DNA from: Ascaphus truei | Lineage: Eukaryota > Chordata > Amphibia > Anura > Ascaphidae | NCBI GenBank assembly: GCA_036426205.1 | Contig: CM071568.1 | Span: 116,860,311 to 116,924,310, forward strand | Direction of reading: 5' to 3' | Length of the DNA: 64,000 bases | In this document: positions 11,446 through 22,874 of the stretch, one piece after another | Layout: every line of letters starts with the position of its first letter | Numbering within the stretch: position 1 is the first letter of the stretch | Made by a program: the position numbers and the translations under genes | The notes under the pieces: generated by a model | The model's database searches: none | What the model saw: only the letters and a program-made list of their open reading frames with translations | Told to the model about the DNA's origin: nothing

Positions 11446-11514
11446 GGGGAGTATGTTTGTGAGGTAGAGATAGGGTTGCCAGGTGGCTTGTCCAAAAATA
11501 CTTAACACAATACT

Positions 11515-11745
11515 GGACCCCCACACACCCCGAATACATATAAAAAATACCCCCATGCCCCTTGAATACATATAAAAATACCCCCACGCCCCCGAATACA
11601 TATAAAAAATACCCCACGTCCCTCAAATAATATAAAGAAATACCCTCACGTCCCCCGAATACATATAAAGAATACCCCCAACTCCCCAATACATTTTAAA
11701 AATACCCCCACCTCAGCAGTACATATAAAATATACCCCCCACCTC
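11515..11745. repeat. About 28-32 bp minisatellite inside the hAT element
   Basis: About seven imperfect copies of CCCCGAATACATATAAAAAA followed by TACCCCCA. The same word family recurs at 39720-39935. Confidence 0.85.
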
Positions 11746-11749
11746 CCCC

Positions 11750-11995
11750 CATCATCATCTCTGCTCATCCTGGCCCCCATCATCATTATCTCATTTTCCA
11801 CTCCCGTCATCATCATAATCATCATCACCTCATTCCCCCCTCATCATCGTCATCTCGTTTCCCACTCCAATTCTCATCATCCTCATCCTCTTATTCCCCC
11901 CCTCATCACCATAATCATTTTATCATCCCCCACCCCATCATCATCATCATCATCTTATACTGCCCCCCCATCATCATCATTTTATCAGGCTGGCC
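11750..11995. repeat. ATC trinucleotide-rich array
   Basis: Blocks of CATCATCATC alternate with CCCCCACC-type spacers. Confidence 0.85.
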
Positions 11996-12450
11996 CCCAT
12001 ACCCCATCATCTTATCCCCCACCCCATGTCATCATCTACCCCTCTCCCCCACCCCCAAATGTTATCCTTACCTTATTTCCAGCCTTCCAGGCAGGACGCA
12101 GAAGTCTCTGAATCTGGCTCCGCCCCCACTGTCCTCTCCTTCACTCGATAGCACATGACACGCACGAGTGCAGGATGACTGCGCCCGGCCACCATCCAGC
12201 CTCAGCACCAAGCTCTTTCAGCCGCACTTGCCGCATCCGCCGCCACCCGCGCGCTCGCTACCGCATCTGCCGCCACACACGTGCTCGCTACCGCCTCCGC
12301 CGCCCACGCGCTTGCCAATGCATCAGCTGCAACATTGGTAATACTGGACACGTACGTGGCCGGTATTACCTCCGATTTTCTACCGGACAGGCATCAGAAT
12401 TACCAGCCTGTCCGGTTGAAAACTGGACACTTGGCAACCCTAGGTAGAGA

Positions 12451-12769
12451 AGAGATTGTGTCGGGGCCGGACAATTTTCCCCCCGGACAGTTAATTAGGA
12501 GGCTGCAAGGCTGAAGGTTCCGCTATGGCGACTAATACCCATGCACCGCCGCCCTGACTGTGATCACACATAACAATATACATTTAAAAATCATCTGCAA
12601 CTCAGTTGAAATGGTGAAGAAAATACTGTGTGTTTGTTTTCTTAATATCAGAGATGATACAGGAATTTCTATTACATTACTTTGTTAATTAGGTTGTTTT
12701 TTGTTTCTTTGGGCATTTTGAGCATTGCATATTGCAAAACAAATTTACCTGTTAGAAACATTTTTTCCA
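12451..12769. other. No gene seen
   Basis: AT-rich sequence between the hAT element and the inverted 820-bp repeat; no coding signal. Confidence 0.4.
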
Positions 12770-13590
12770 AAAGTGGGAAAAGGGAAAAATTATTGGTTAC
12801 CATGTGAATCTGCATATACACCCCTACACAAATGTAACTATTTCTGCACCTGTACATTTGTGTTACTCATAACAGCTAAAATCTAATTACAATTACACAC
12901 TTATGTGGTTGTTAAATAACCTGCTAGTTATATCACCCCAAAACAGGCTATTCTCTTTTAACCCTTTTGGTGCCCTGTAGATATAGCTACAACGTCACAG
13001 GATCTGGCGATCCATTGGGCGCATGACACAGTAGCTTAATCATTATCTTTATGGTTGTTTCTCTAGTGACGCTCGCATTATACACTACTGTGGAAGTGGA
13101 ACAAAAGCAAGACTCCTCCTCTTTCGTTCTGACCGGTGACAGGGCGATCACATCACCGTAAGGGCTGGAGGGCCCCTCTGTTAGGTGTCTTTTAGGGGCT
13201 CCTTGCATCAAGTCCAAGTAAGATTCAGGGCCATTGAGGTGACACATGCAAGCTCATATTCAGCATCAAATGTTAGAAACACTATAAACATACTTTTTGC
13301 ATCGGACACAGAACTAAAACATTGTTGTGCTTCAAAGAACACTTTTCTGTGCACTAGATACCCAGACCCTCATTAGAGACATTCTATAACCCAGCGGTAT
13401 GCTAAAGCGCTTCGCGATCAAAAAGTATGTAACTAAAGTTTCTATCATTATAGATTTCTTTAACACAGGTGATAAATCATTGCTAAGGAAACTGAGTCTC
13501 AAAGAAAAACTTCTTATAAAAAATCACACTCATTTTCAGGAACCATTTCCTTTATAAAAGAAAATAATCATTTCCCCCTCTTATCCCACC
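12770..13590 (+). repeat. 820-bp interspersed repeat, copy A
   Basis: It aligns almost throughout with the reverse complement of 22875-24031 once a nested insertion there is removed. Anchors include TGGTTACCATGTGAATCTGC, CCAATGGATCGCCAGATC on the other strand, and GAACCATTTCCTTTATAAA. No TIRs, poly-A tail or coding domain are visible, so it stays unclassified. Confidence 0.8.
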
Positions 13591-13599
13591 AGGTGGAAT

Positions 13600-14640
13600 G
13601 CCGGGGATCTGTTGAGCTAAACCACGTTAACTTCAGCTCTGGGGATCTCCTGCTCCCCGAGATTCTTACAGCTAAAGTTGCCGCTGGTAGAGATGTAGCC
13701 AGTCTAATTGATCGAGACATCGCAATCATGCGTAGTCCCATGAACCCTCCGATTGTGGTTCAGGAGGATTAACGCTGTGGGAGGTCCCATTAAAAGAAAT
13801 GGGCCCTCTGCAAGGCCTTTGAGGTTGCCCCCGCATTTTTTTGCCATTTTGATTGCAGCACCGGGAACAGCTACATTGGCTACATCTGTATCTCAATCCT
13901 GTTTATAGATCCCATGGGCCTATAGGAAGCCGCAATGGATGACATTCTGGCTTTCTATTGGTCTGAGGGGCGCGGGACCTTTAAACAGCCTTTATTCATG
14001 CCAAGTTGTGGCTGCTACTGGCAGCCCCTTCAGAGGTAAATATCTTGGGAAGAAGGGGGTTCCCGTAGCTACAATTGAGGCAGTTCAGCTCCGGAGACCC
14101 TCTGCTTCCAACATACGGCAAAAATATAAACAATTCGTTTTTTTAAATGTTCCCCAAGCAGAAATGCCGCTTTATAAATACTTTGGCTGTTGCCAAATAA
14201 TCCCACTCATAGGCAACCAAATGACACCAAGTGGTAACTAGACAGCCCAGAATTGCCGATCACAACCTGGCAAAACCGAACATTACTTCTAGCAGGTTTC
14301 CTTTTCTTCGTTAAATATGGTACTATTCTTTGCACTTGCTTTGCTTCAATGGTGCAGACATTTCTACGCAGAGTCTTATAGTTTACAAATGGATCGGGGC
14401 AATCAAATACGTTCCATGTTTGTCCGGTGCAAGAATGGAGAATCGAGGGAATCCATCAAGCCCCATGAGGTAGTAGGAAAAAGACGTTGGTGTCCACTGC
14501 ACTCGCTATCAAAAAGTATCACCAAGCCAGGACGACATTTGAAGCATTTATTGCTGCAGAGGTGAAAAAGTAGCACAATGTTTCCGGGTTGTCCCCTTCA
14601 TCAGGTAAGGTCATACATGCCAAACTATCAGATTTATATA
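13600..14640. repeat. Dispersed frog-type repeats
   Basis: 13905-14110 resembles 7860-8085. 14560-14625 (TAGCACAATGTTTCCGGG, then CCCCTTCATCAGG) looks like another short retroposed or foldback repeat end. No coding domain recognised; small open frames here are not supported. Confidence 0.45.
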
Positions 14641-14685
14641 CAGTGGTACTGATTTTAAATTTTACGCCAAAACTCATAGTGACAT

Positions 14686-15192
14686 TGTGACTGGGTGGTT
14701 TCCATGTCTAGGTGTAACATATGTTTAATTCCTGAGCCCAGCAGTGACCGGGTTAATTTCTAGCCTGGGAGCATGCAGAGTTAATTAGTCTGATTTCAAC
14801 AGGATCATAGAGGGCTTTAAATGCCTAGCTCCCCTCGCAGTCTGTGTTCCTGTGTGAGCCAGAACACATACTGCCTAGTACTCTGGAGGAGGAGATAGAG
14901 ATCCATGTAAAAAGCTCTGTTTATGTGTTTTTTTCTATACTGCCGTGGAGACCGCTCAACTTCAATCCCTATTTTCCTTGCAAGGACCTGACACCAGTCT
15001 ACAGGACTAAAGACTAGGGCCTTTCTGGCAAAAGGGAACAGCGCTGTTCGTGACTGTTTATGTGGACTATTCTAACATGCTGAAAATAAGCCCCTTTACG
15101 TTTGTTATGATATGCTGAAAATAAGCTCTTTTGAGGCTGAATAAAAACCTATATTCAGACCACCCACGTGTCTTCTCAGCCTTACTGCAACA
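14686..15192 (+). mobile_element. Solo LTR with exact 5-bp TSD
   Basis: Starts TGTGACTGGG, ends TGCAACA, and is flanked by GACAT at 14681-14685 and 15193-15197. AATAAA at about 15140 sits 50 bp from the right end, as expected for an LTR poly-A signal, so the orientation is plus. No internal coding sequence is attached, so it is read as a product of LTR-LTR recombination. Confidence 0.85.
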
Positions 15193-15197
15193 GACAT

Positions 15198-16156
15198 CAT
15201 TACGTGATGCATCTTAACATGCATAGTCATGATTTCAGTGCAGTGGAGAGGTAACAGGGAAGAGTACATTTGATATAAACCTTAAACATCTATAGCAAAG
15301 ATCCAATTACTGACATACCACATAACCCTACTCTTATTGTTATATTGTTGTAATATCAGTTTTTGCCATAATCTGTGCAACATTGTTTGTACAGTTTATT
15401 AAATAAAAACTTAAGTGTTGCTTGTGAATGTGTCCAGTCTGTGACAAGACTTGTGATCTCTATATAAACACACTTACAATAAAATTACAAACGCAATTAA
15501 GTTAATTTATTATCTACATTGATCCGTGTATCTTAATCTTACAAATGAAAGGATGTGTATATTTATAATTTATATTATCTAACCAGCTTTAAGAGGAAAA
15601 TGTAGGTATTTCATTATAGCAAATTAATTTTGGAAATATAACATTGAACATCTTCATACAATTTAATGAGTATATCATTTAAATTGGTTATAACAGATTC
15701 CTCAAAGAGTTAGTGCCTAATATTTTATGAATTAAATTAACCTGAGCAGTGTCACTAGTACATAGCCAGGCCAACAGGCCTGGATTTATTTAGCATTTTG
15801 GGTTTTCTTGGCCATAGGACCGTGGATTATTTTGATAGTTTTTGTGTTATTTTTGTTTGTTAGCCATCAGGGCAGGATTTGAATTTTAATGGTCGGGCAT
15901 CGGCTCTTTTTTCGATTGGTTCTGGGGGGCTTCTTTATTGAAGATGAAGAGGACGACTTTTATCCCGACTGCGGAAAGTAATCACATTTTTTTTAAATGG
16001 TCAACATTGATTGCCAGGGGCTTAGGTAGCCACAGTGACAATGAATGAAGAACAGCAGGTGCACAAATTTCATCAGGGCATGGAAGAAAATAAAGACACC
16101 AATAGTGCAATTTTGCTCCCAATCCTTATATCCCTCTTATGTTCATATATACGCTG
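15198..16156. other. No gene seen; AT-rich with a repeat fragment
   Basis: 15860-16020 (TTTATTGAAGATGAAGAGGA) resembles the repeat near 33540-33620. Nothing coding. Confidence 0.4.
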
Positions 16157-16665
16157 TGTAACAGGGACTTATCCCTGTTTAAGAAAAACTGCCTCTAAAT
16201 CCAGCAGGGAGCTGGTTAATTGCAGCCAGGCAATTAACCAGCTCCCACTGGCTAATTAGAACTCTAAAAACGCCTCTTGCGGTTAAATGCCAGGAGATTC
16301 CTTAGTACACAAGGGTGCTGACAGAGGAGAAAGAGGACTGAATGGAGAGACACTGCATAGCGCACAATGGTACTGATCCAAAAGAGCAGAGAGTCCTTCC
16401 CCTACAGCAACAGAAACACATAAGCCACTTTCTTGTTGAACTGTTGTATGAGTACAGTACATGTTTTGGGATGGTAACCAGCTTAACTAGCCCCCTGTTA
16501 GAAATGGCTGGAGTAAATGTTTAGTCAAACTCCTGAATAGGAGTAGGTGTTTGTTTAATTTGTTTTGTATACTGTACAGAATTTAAAGGAAAAGGCTCAA
16601 TAAAGCAATGTTTTAATTTCACCTAATCGGTCTGCATTAGTGTACCTCTGCACACATCTCTTACA
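16157..16665 (+). mobile_element. 5' LTR of the coiled-coil element
   Basis: Starts TGTAACAGGGACTTATCCCT and ends CTCTTACA. AATAAA lies at 16599-16604. It contains two perfect short hairpins: AACAGGGA/TCCCTGTT, and the 12-bp GCTGGTTAATTG/CAATTAACCAGC. Its first 300 bp match 21001-21285. A primer-binding site is not certain; TGGGATGAGAGG begins 14-15 nt after the LTR. Confidence 0.8.
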
Positions 16666-16988
16666 TATGTTTTTAGAAGTTGGGATGAGAGGTAGCCCTT
16701 GAAGTTCAAAGGGGCTCTCGAGACTGCCTGTGAAATTGTTTGTGCTTTTGCCTACCTACAGTTCCTGCAACAGCCTGAGTAACAAAGCAAAGAATCACGT
16801 GCAGAAGTGACCAGAATTAAAGGGCAACACATCCATGCAGGAAATATACACTGCACTGGAGAAAGCCACAATGCCACAGTTTAACTGGGAGGACTGCGAC
16901 AGATGGTGAAACACACAAGGGACTGATGCCGTGACAAGAGTCTACCCCACCACTTTTGAAGAAAAAAAATCCCCCATAGGTTTTTAAA

Positions 16989-19900
16989 ATGACCGCCCAG
17001 CTGAAGTTAAATACAGACTCTGCAAGAGTGGGGAAGAAAATGTGTTCCTGGTGTAAATAGCCCAGCCACATGGAGCAGTGTCCCTTCAGACCTTATTCTG
17101 ATTATGAGGAGGATGCCTTTGTGGCCCCAGAAAAAAGGCAGCAGAAAAAGGAATATTTTTTTCAACGAGCCCAGTAACTACAGCAGCAAGCAATGTGCTG
17201 TGGTCACAAGGAAATTGCAGAAGTTTTTCTTAGCAAGTGCACATCCAGTATGACTGATGAGGAAGAATGTGTGCACAGTACTGGTAATGTATCAGAGTCT
17301 ACCAAAGTAGAGAAAAAGTCTACAGAGATGCCTGTGAGAGCTTCGAACTCTGCAAGCAAAATCTGCTCACCTGTAGAACTACCAGCTAGCAAATACAGAG
17401 AAAACAGCTGCAATAGCGCCTCCCGAGGTCAGGAAGAAGAATGCACTTGATACCACGAAAAACATGACCCCACGGAAGAGTGGCTCTTCCAGGCCTATTC
17501 GGAAACGGATAAGGATGAAGATATCTCTTATGTGGAACCCGAACCAAGTCACACCCACAAAACACCCCTAGGATGGTGGAGATGCCTGAACTCGGTACAC
17601 ACCGAAAAGACTAGTCTCTATGATGACGAATGTAATCGGCAGGAGCAAGAGCGAGAGCAGCAGATCACTGAATATTTATGCCACATAACACAACTGCAAG
17701 GAAAGCATGGTGGATACAGTGAAACTGCTGAAGTTTCAAATAAAGAATACTCCAGTATCCCTGATGGGACGGAGTTGTCCAAAATAAAAAGGCAGAAAAA
17801 GAAAAGTGGTTCTTCACTTGCCGTGGAAGGAACAGACATGTCCGCAGATCCCGCGGAGGAAAAGGGAGGGAGGGGATATGCCCTGCAGTCTAGAGCAAAT
17901 GGAGAATTCGTCCACCGGATGACAGAATATCCAGAGGGCCCAAGGCAGAAGTCATGTACCCCAAAGAAGTGTCTGTCTGGTGCTGACAGTGAGAAACCCT
18001 TCAATTATACCAAGGAAGTGAAGCCGGAACCAATATGTGACAATCCCTTGACCAGTCCTGAAGATACACTGCAATCTGCCAGGTATGACTGTGATCTGCT
18101 ATGTGAACAATTGAAACTGGAGAGAGAAAATAATGCTGAGCTACAGAAGACTATGTTCGCAATTTACTGTTTGACCAGGGCCGAATTGGAGGATCTAAAG
18201 ACTGATCTAGATACTGCAAACCCTACTAATGCCACCATGGTGGAAACGCAGAGCAATTGTTACAGAATGATTGGTAAGATAAAACAGAAGTATGAGGATG
18301 CACTGAAAGAGATTAGTCTCTCTCAGCAAGAGGTTTAAAATTGCCATAAATAGTTGAAGGTCTCTCAGAATGAGGTTCACAATCGCCACATAGAACTGAA
18401 TGCCTCACACCAAGTGGTCAACAGTATCTGGAAAGAGGTGGAAATATCGCAGAATGAGGTTCATACTCTCCGCATAGAGCTGGCTGCTTCACACCAAGAG
18501 ATCAGCAGTTGCAACAGAACGGGAAGTCTCTAAAAAGGAACTTCAAAGGCTTGCTGAGGAGCTGTACATGTCTCAAAAATCTGTCTACAGTCTTAGTATG
18601 GATCTTAAAGTATCTTAGAAGGAGCTTCACACCCTCAACCTAGAGATAGAAGTCGAACGCCAGGAGACCGGGAGTCTCAATTCAGAAGTACGTTAATGGA
18701 AGTAGGACTATAAGGAGGCCCTGAATATTATAGAGACTGTAAAAAGAGAAAATACAAGGCTGAAAGAAGAAAATTCTTGTTTGACTGACCACGTCAATGA
18801 AAAGAATGAAAATCTGCACAACCTAGAAAAAATAAAGAAACTATTGTAAGATAAAAAGTTAGAAGCATTGGAGCAACGTACAAAAGCAGAGCACCTACTG
18901 CAGAACCAACTGCAAGGTCTGCGTATGCTCCTCCAGAATGCCGAAGAGAAGCAGCGATCTCTGTGTGAGGATTCGCCATCCTGGCGGTCGCAGACCGTCT
19001 CCTCACCTCAACAACCCTTCTGGATGCGTGGTCTCGTGGTCCTTCTACGCGCGCGTGCGCATCTAGCACGGTCTGATTTCCCGTCCGTGGATTCTGTCTC
19101 CACCCCTGCTCTGACACACGATGGGTGTGTTCATCCAGCCTCCCTGCTGACGCACGTTCCAAGCCCCGCCCCCGCTCTGGTGATGGACAGGACCGGCGTG
19201 GGAGTGACGCGCGCCTCAAGCTCCATCCCCTGACCTCCGTGACGCGCGCGAGTTGGCGCGCGATCGGTCCCGCCCCATCCTTGATTAGGCTGCATCCTAG
19301 GACTCGCCTCCGTGCACCAGCAGCCTATTGAGGTCTTCTTCCTGGTTCCGCCCTGGCTGGCTATTGGAGGCTCCTCCTTCAAATACCTTCCTGCTGCATT
19401 TAGTCCTTGCTGAGCATAGTCTAGTGTGATGTCGCACCTTGCTGCATTCTAGTTCCTGTGACCTTGCCTTGCTTGTTTAACCTCTTGTTGCCTGACTTTG
19501 CTTGTCTCTTGGATTCCGCACCTCTCCTCTCCTGATCCGGCTATGAACGACCATTCTCCTGTCTCCAGTCCTGACCTTGGCTAAGTACTCCAATGATCCA
19601 ATACTCTCCAATCCGAAACTTGGCTACGCACGCTGACGATCCGCAACTCTCCACTCCAGACCTGACAAGTACTTATACTATTCTCCAATCTATAACTCTG
19701 ACCTGGCTTGAACGACTACTCTACATTCTAGGCGCGCCAGCGTGGCTGTGGGTCGGCGCTAACCAATTCCCTACCTCAGCACCGCGGTCGCGCTTTGTTT
19801 GTGGTGAGCTACGTGTTACACTCTGCTGGATGAAAATTTGCAGTATGCAAAAGAGGTACAAGTGCTGCAAGAACATCTGAGAAACAAATATGTCCTTGCA

Positions 19901-20455
19901 GAGCAGCATGAGAAACTGAAGGCTTCCCTGAGCATCACCAGAGCATCGCTGGAGGCAAAGCTTAGAGGCCAGGTGACTCAGTATGAGAAGGAGCACGAGA
20001 AGGCCCAGAAACTGAAGCAAGAACTAAACTTGTCGAAAAGGGAGAAAAGTAGCAGTCATTTAGATATACTGCAAAGCTCTTGTCCAAGCGAGTTATCTGT
20101 GCAAACGCTCTGCAACGCTCACCGTACAGGCTGTCTACAGAGGAATGAAAACTTCTCTGCTAATCACCACAATAAAGCAGCCTGCCTTCGCCAATCCATA
20201 TGGAGACTGCAACGACAAAGAGAGAACTATGAACATTTGAAGCAATGTGTCATTTTAGTCCAGTCAAATGTTAGGAAGTGTCTGCAGCAAAGATGCTACA
20301 AACAAATAGAGGAAGCTGCTGGGGTGATTCAATCCAGATACAGGTCCTACATCACAACCAAGCAATCTGGGCATTGCTATAAATGCACCCGCAATGCCAT
20401 CTCAGTAGTACGATTGGCTATCCACACAATTCAGGAAAGGAGAACTGAATTATGA
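16989..20455 (+). pseudogene. Gag-like/coiled-coil/IQ-motif ORF, decayed and interrupted
   Basis: One frame runs from ATG 16989 (MTAQLKLNTDSARVGKKM) through a Cys/His cluster (CSWCK, then SHMEQCPFRPYSDYEED) that resembles an imperfect zinc knuckle. It continues to 18338 with stops at about 17058, 17175, 17448 and 18336. Beyond that are helical repeats of about 30 residues built on SQNEVH and IELAASHQE, with a frameshift near 18520 and a few more stops. The frame is then split by the solo LTR at 18964-19820. After it (19826-20455) comes more coiled coil (EQHEKLKASLSITRASLEAK) and two IQ-like segments (ILVQSNVRKCLQQRCYKQ and AAGVIQSRYRSYITTK). Total coding length without the insertion is about 870 codons. 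IQ motifs bind calmodulin in known proteins; here that is inference. An upstream segment at 16835 (LEKATMPQFNWEDCDRW) may be earlier gag in a shifted frame. I do not recognise the family. It could be lineage-specific retroelement protein or captured host sequence. Confidence 0.7.
18964..19820 (+). mobile_element. Nested 857-bp solo LTR, exact 5-bp TSD
   Basis: Starts TGTGAGGATTCGCC, ends CTACGTGTTACA, and is flanked by CTCTG at 18959-18963 and 19821-19825. The frame of the coiled-coil ORF is the same on both sides once one TSD copy and the LTR are discounted. It is CpG-rich at 19020-19280. A related but diverged LTR end lies at 22501-22853. Confidence 0.85.
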
Positions 20456-20984
20456 CTGAGAAGCACAATACCAATACAGTCAAGCTACTGTGGCCCCATA
20501 GCCCAAGCCAGAGTCCTCACAATGGAAAAAGCCACTAGAAAGATTCAATCTTTGGATAGATTGAGCTAGAACTGTTTCAGTGTTCACACCTCTACAGGTA
20601 CAACATTAGGTAACTTCCAAACTGAGATGCCACGGGAGTCAATCGGTATGGATAAAAACTCCACCCAGCTTGAACCACCAGTGATTATGGCTACACAATC
20701 CAACACAGGTGGTCATCCCAGACTACAGGAAGAAAGGATCGCCTGATTCAAGGGAAAACGCATGACCAAGCGATAAGAAGAAAGAGTGTGCTTGGAAAAA
20801 GTCCTCCTCGAGCAACTGAAGAGTGCTGATCTCAATCACTTTCTAAAGGAGACACTACTTACCTGGAGAAAGGGCTCCAATCCCAGCAGGACTGAAGGTT
20901 TCCATCCACTCTCATTTGAGCCGCAGGGATATCCCAAGTGAGAGTGGAAGGATGGGCTTTAGCTGTGGTAAGTCAGAGCTTCCC

Positions 20985-21000
20985 ACAAACAGGGGAAGTA
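20985..21000 (+). other. Candidate polypurine tract
   Basis: AAACAGGGGAAGTA abuts the 3' LTR start at 21001, the position used to prime plus-strand DNA in LTR retroelements. It is short and interrupted by one C. Confidence 0.5.
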
Positions 21001-21285
21001 TGTAACAGGGACTTATCCCTGTTTAAGAAAAACTGCCTCTAAATCCAGCAATTGCAGCCAGGCAATTAACCAGACACCAGCTGGCTAATTAGGACTCTAA
21101 AAAAGCCTCCTGGGGGAGAATGCCAGAAGATTCCTTAGCACACAAGGGTGCTGACAGAGGAGAAAGAGGACTGAGCAGAAAGACACTACATAGCACACAA
21201 GGGGGCTGACCCAGGAGAGCAGAGAGGCCTTCCCCTACAGCAACAGAAACAGATGAGACTTTCTTGTTGGACTGTTGTATGAGTA
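21001..21285 (+). mobile_element. Truncated 3' LTR of the coiled-coil element
   Basis: Begins TGTAACAGGGACTTATCCCT like the 5' LTR and stays aligned to GTTGTATGAGTA at 21285. It then switches to unrelated repeat sequence, so the LTR has lost its poly-A half. Confidence 0.8.
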
Positions 21286-21383
21286 TCACTCCATTAATCC
21301 TATTAATCACATGTTGCTATTTTATTTTATCACGTATATAAGTTTAGGGCTACTCTTTTTTTGTGTTCTCGTATGTGTGTGTG

Positions 21384-21423
<40 letters not shown>

Positions 21424-21600
21424 ATTACAAAAACCCCTGAGGAAGTTTCTGTCTGAATCAGAACGCGTAGGCTGGCAGTTTTTGGCTTAACCTTATGCAT
21501 TAGATCGCACTGATACATCCATGCCGTGCAGTCAGTGAACCAGTAGCACAGGCAACAGTACTAGCTGTAGGACTATCACAGCTGACGGATTCCCCGGACT
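21286..21600. repeat. ACGCG-core repeat with TG microsatellite
   Basis: A (TG)n run at about 21373-21420 is followed by CCCCTGAGGAAGTTTCTGTC and AGAACGCGTAGGCTGG. It resembles the short frog repeats with a GAACGCGT-type core. Confidence 0.55.
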
Positions 21601-21607
21601 GCCCTGA

Positions 21608-22088
21608 TGTCATCTCACATGATAAGGAGGAAAGGACCCGCGAGAGCTGGAGCTCTGGATTCAATTAGTTGTTCCAGGAAATACCAGCTTGGAGGCATAG
21701 TCACCGACATCCACCACCTTGACCATGCAGGGATTGTTATCCACAATGCTGTTATTGTCTGCTACACTGTAAGTAGCTGTCTACCTTTTGCGCATATAAA
21801 CCAGTAATACTATACTTCACAATATTGGTTCTCTTTCATAATTTTTCAGGTTCTTACCAACTTGGGACTATGATCAAATTTCCACATTTCAACGGATCCA
21901 CTGTTTTGTCCATATAGTCTGTTCAGTCAGACATACCCCCAATCATTGTCTTTCATTGGGCCTTTGTTTATTTTGTTTTGTATCTATTTTTGGTTAATGT
22001 GTATAACCTGTGACACTGTGGCAGCATATTTAGACATATTTCCATCTCTATATTAGGATGTTAGTACACAGCGCACCATATCCCTTTG
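21608..22088. other. No gene seen
   Basis: No coding or structural signal recognised; a (TA)n run follows at about 22089-22116. Confidence 0.4.
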
Positions 22089-22119
<31 letters not shown>

Positions 22120-22120
<1 letters not shown>

Positions 22121-22853
22121 GTCTGCATCACGCTACTGTATCTTGCATCCAATATTAAGGCAGGAAACTCTGTATTTCTTTACACAGGGTTTATTTACAG
22201 GGGTTAGATAATACAATAACCGTCCCATCGTCCATTTATGACAAAGCAAATCATAAAATAAACATCTACTCCTTCATAGGAGACTGACTAAATATGCAGC
22301 TCCAGCCTTCTATAACGGGACCGCCAGCTAATCTGGTTATCACCCCAAAACATGTAATAGTATAAATAAACAATATATACAGTCTTTAGGCACCTCAATA
22401 TAGAAAAGAGTTCTTATCTGTTCTGTGGGGGCTCGGCCCCACGAGAGTCTAGGGAATTCCTAGAGAGACAGGGAATTCCTGTCATGTATTCCTTCCTGCA
22501 GTTTGATTCTACGTGTACCGACCCGGCTTGACTTCTGAACCACTCTGGATATTGACCCCGGCTTACGCTTGACTCTGCGACCTCTCCAACTCAGACCACG
22601 GCTATACAGACCTCCACGATTCTGACCTCTCCAACCCCAGACCACCGCTTAACGGACTTTGACTATTCTGATCTCTCCATTCCAAGACCTTGGCAAGTAT
22701 TAGGACTAACCCACTCTCTCCAACCCAGACCCGGCTATATGGACAATCTGCCTGCCAGGCATGCTTCCGCTGCTGTGGGTGCGGGATTCTATACTTCCCC
22801 ACCTCAGTCCCGGGGTCCTGTCTTGCTCGTGGGTAGCGCAAGAGTTACACAGA
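22120..22853. mobile_element. LTR fragments
   Basis: 22501-22853 is a diverged match to the last 350 bp of the solo LTR at 18964-19820. Both carry a CTCTCCA-rich stretch, GCTGTGGGT, and a TTACA end. 22120-22500 (TTACACAGGGTTTATTTACA, CCCAAAACATG) resembles parts of the LTR at 26420-27030. Boundaries are uncertain. Confidence 0.5.
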
Positions 22854-22874
22854 GACCCCTTGCTTTCCAACCGG

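Larger units (their letters stand above)
11471..12442. mobile_element. hAT element, non-autonomous, exact 8-bp TSD
   Basis: The termini TAGGGTTGCCAGGTGGCTTG and (reverse complement of the right end) TAGGGTTGCCAAGTGTCCAG are inverted repeats. The flanks GGTAGAGA at 11463-11470 and 12443-12450 are identical, the 8-bp duplication typical of hAT insertion. The interior has no transposase; it is filled by a minisatellite and a trinucleotide array. Confidence 0.85.
16157..21285 (+). mobile_element. LTR retroelement with coiled-coil/IQ cargo, no pol
   Basis: Two related LTRs (16157-16665, and 21001-21285 truncated on the right) lie in direct orientation. They flank about 4.3 kb that holds one decayed long reading frame (16989-20455) and a later solo-LTR insertion (18964-19820). 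A purine-rich run precedes the 3' LTR. I find no protease, reverse transcriptase, RNase H or integrase motif in any frame of the internal region. The simplest reading is a non-autonomous LTR element that relied on another element's enzymes. Why it carries a long coiled-coil protein with IQ-like motifs is unexplained. No TSD can be assessed because the right LTR is truncated. Confidence 0.7.

Noticed and set aside
10498..11689. Three overlapping minus-strand frames of over 300 codons
   Set aside because: All derive from the purine-rich array; low-complexity Ser/Pro/Leu in three frames is a repeat artefact.
12987..13376. Open frames on both strands in the 820-bp repeat
   Set aside because: Neither frame is kept in the partner copy at 22875-24031 beyond chance, and no domain is recognised.
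16989..20455. Interpretation as an ordinary host gene exon set
   Set aside because: One unspliced frame between two LTRs, with no splice sites needed except at a solo LTR with TSD; the retroelement reading fits better, though host capture stays open.
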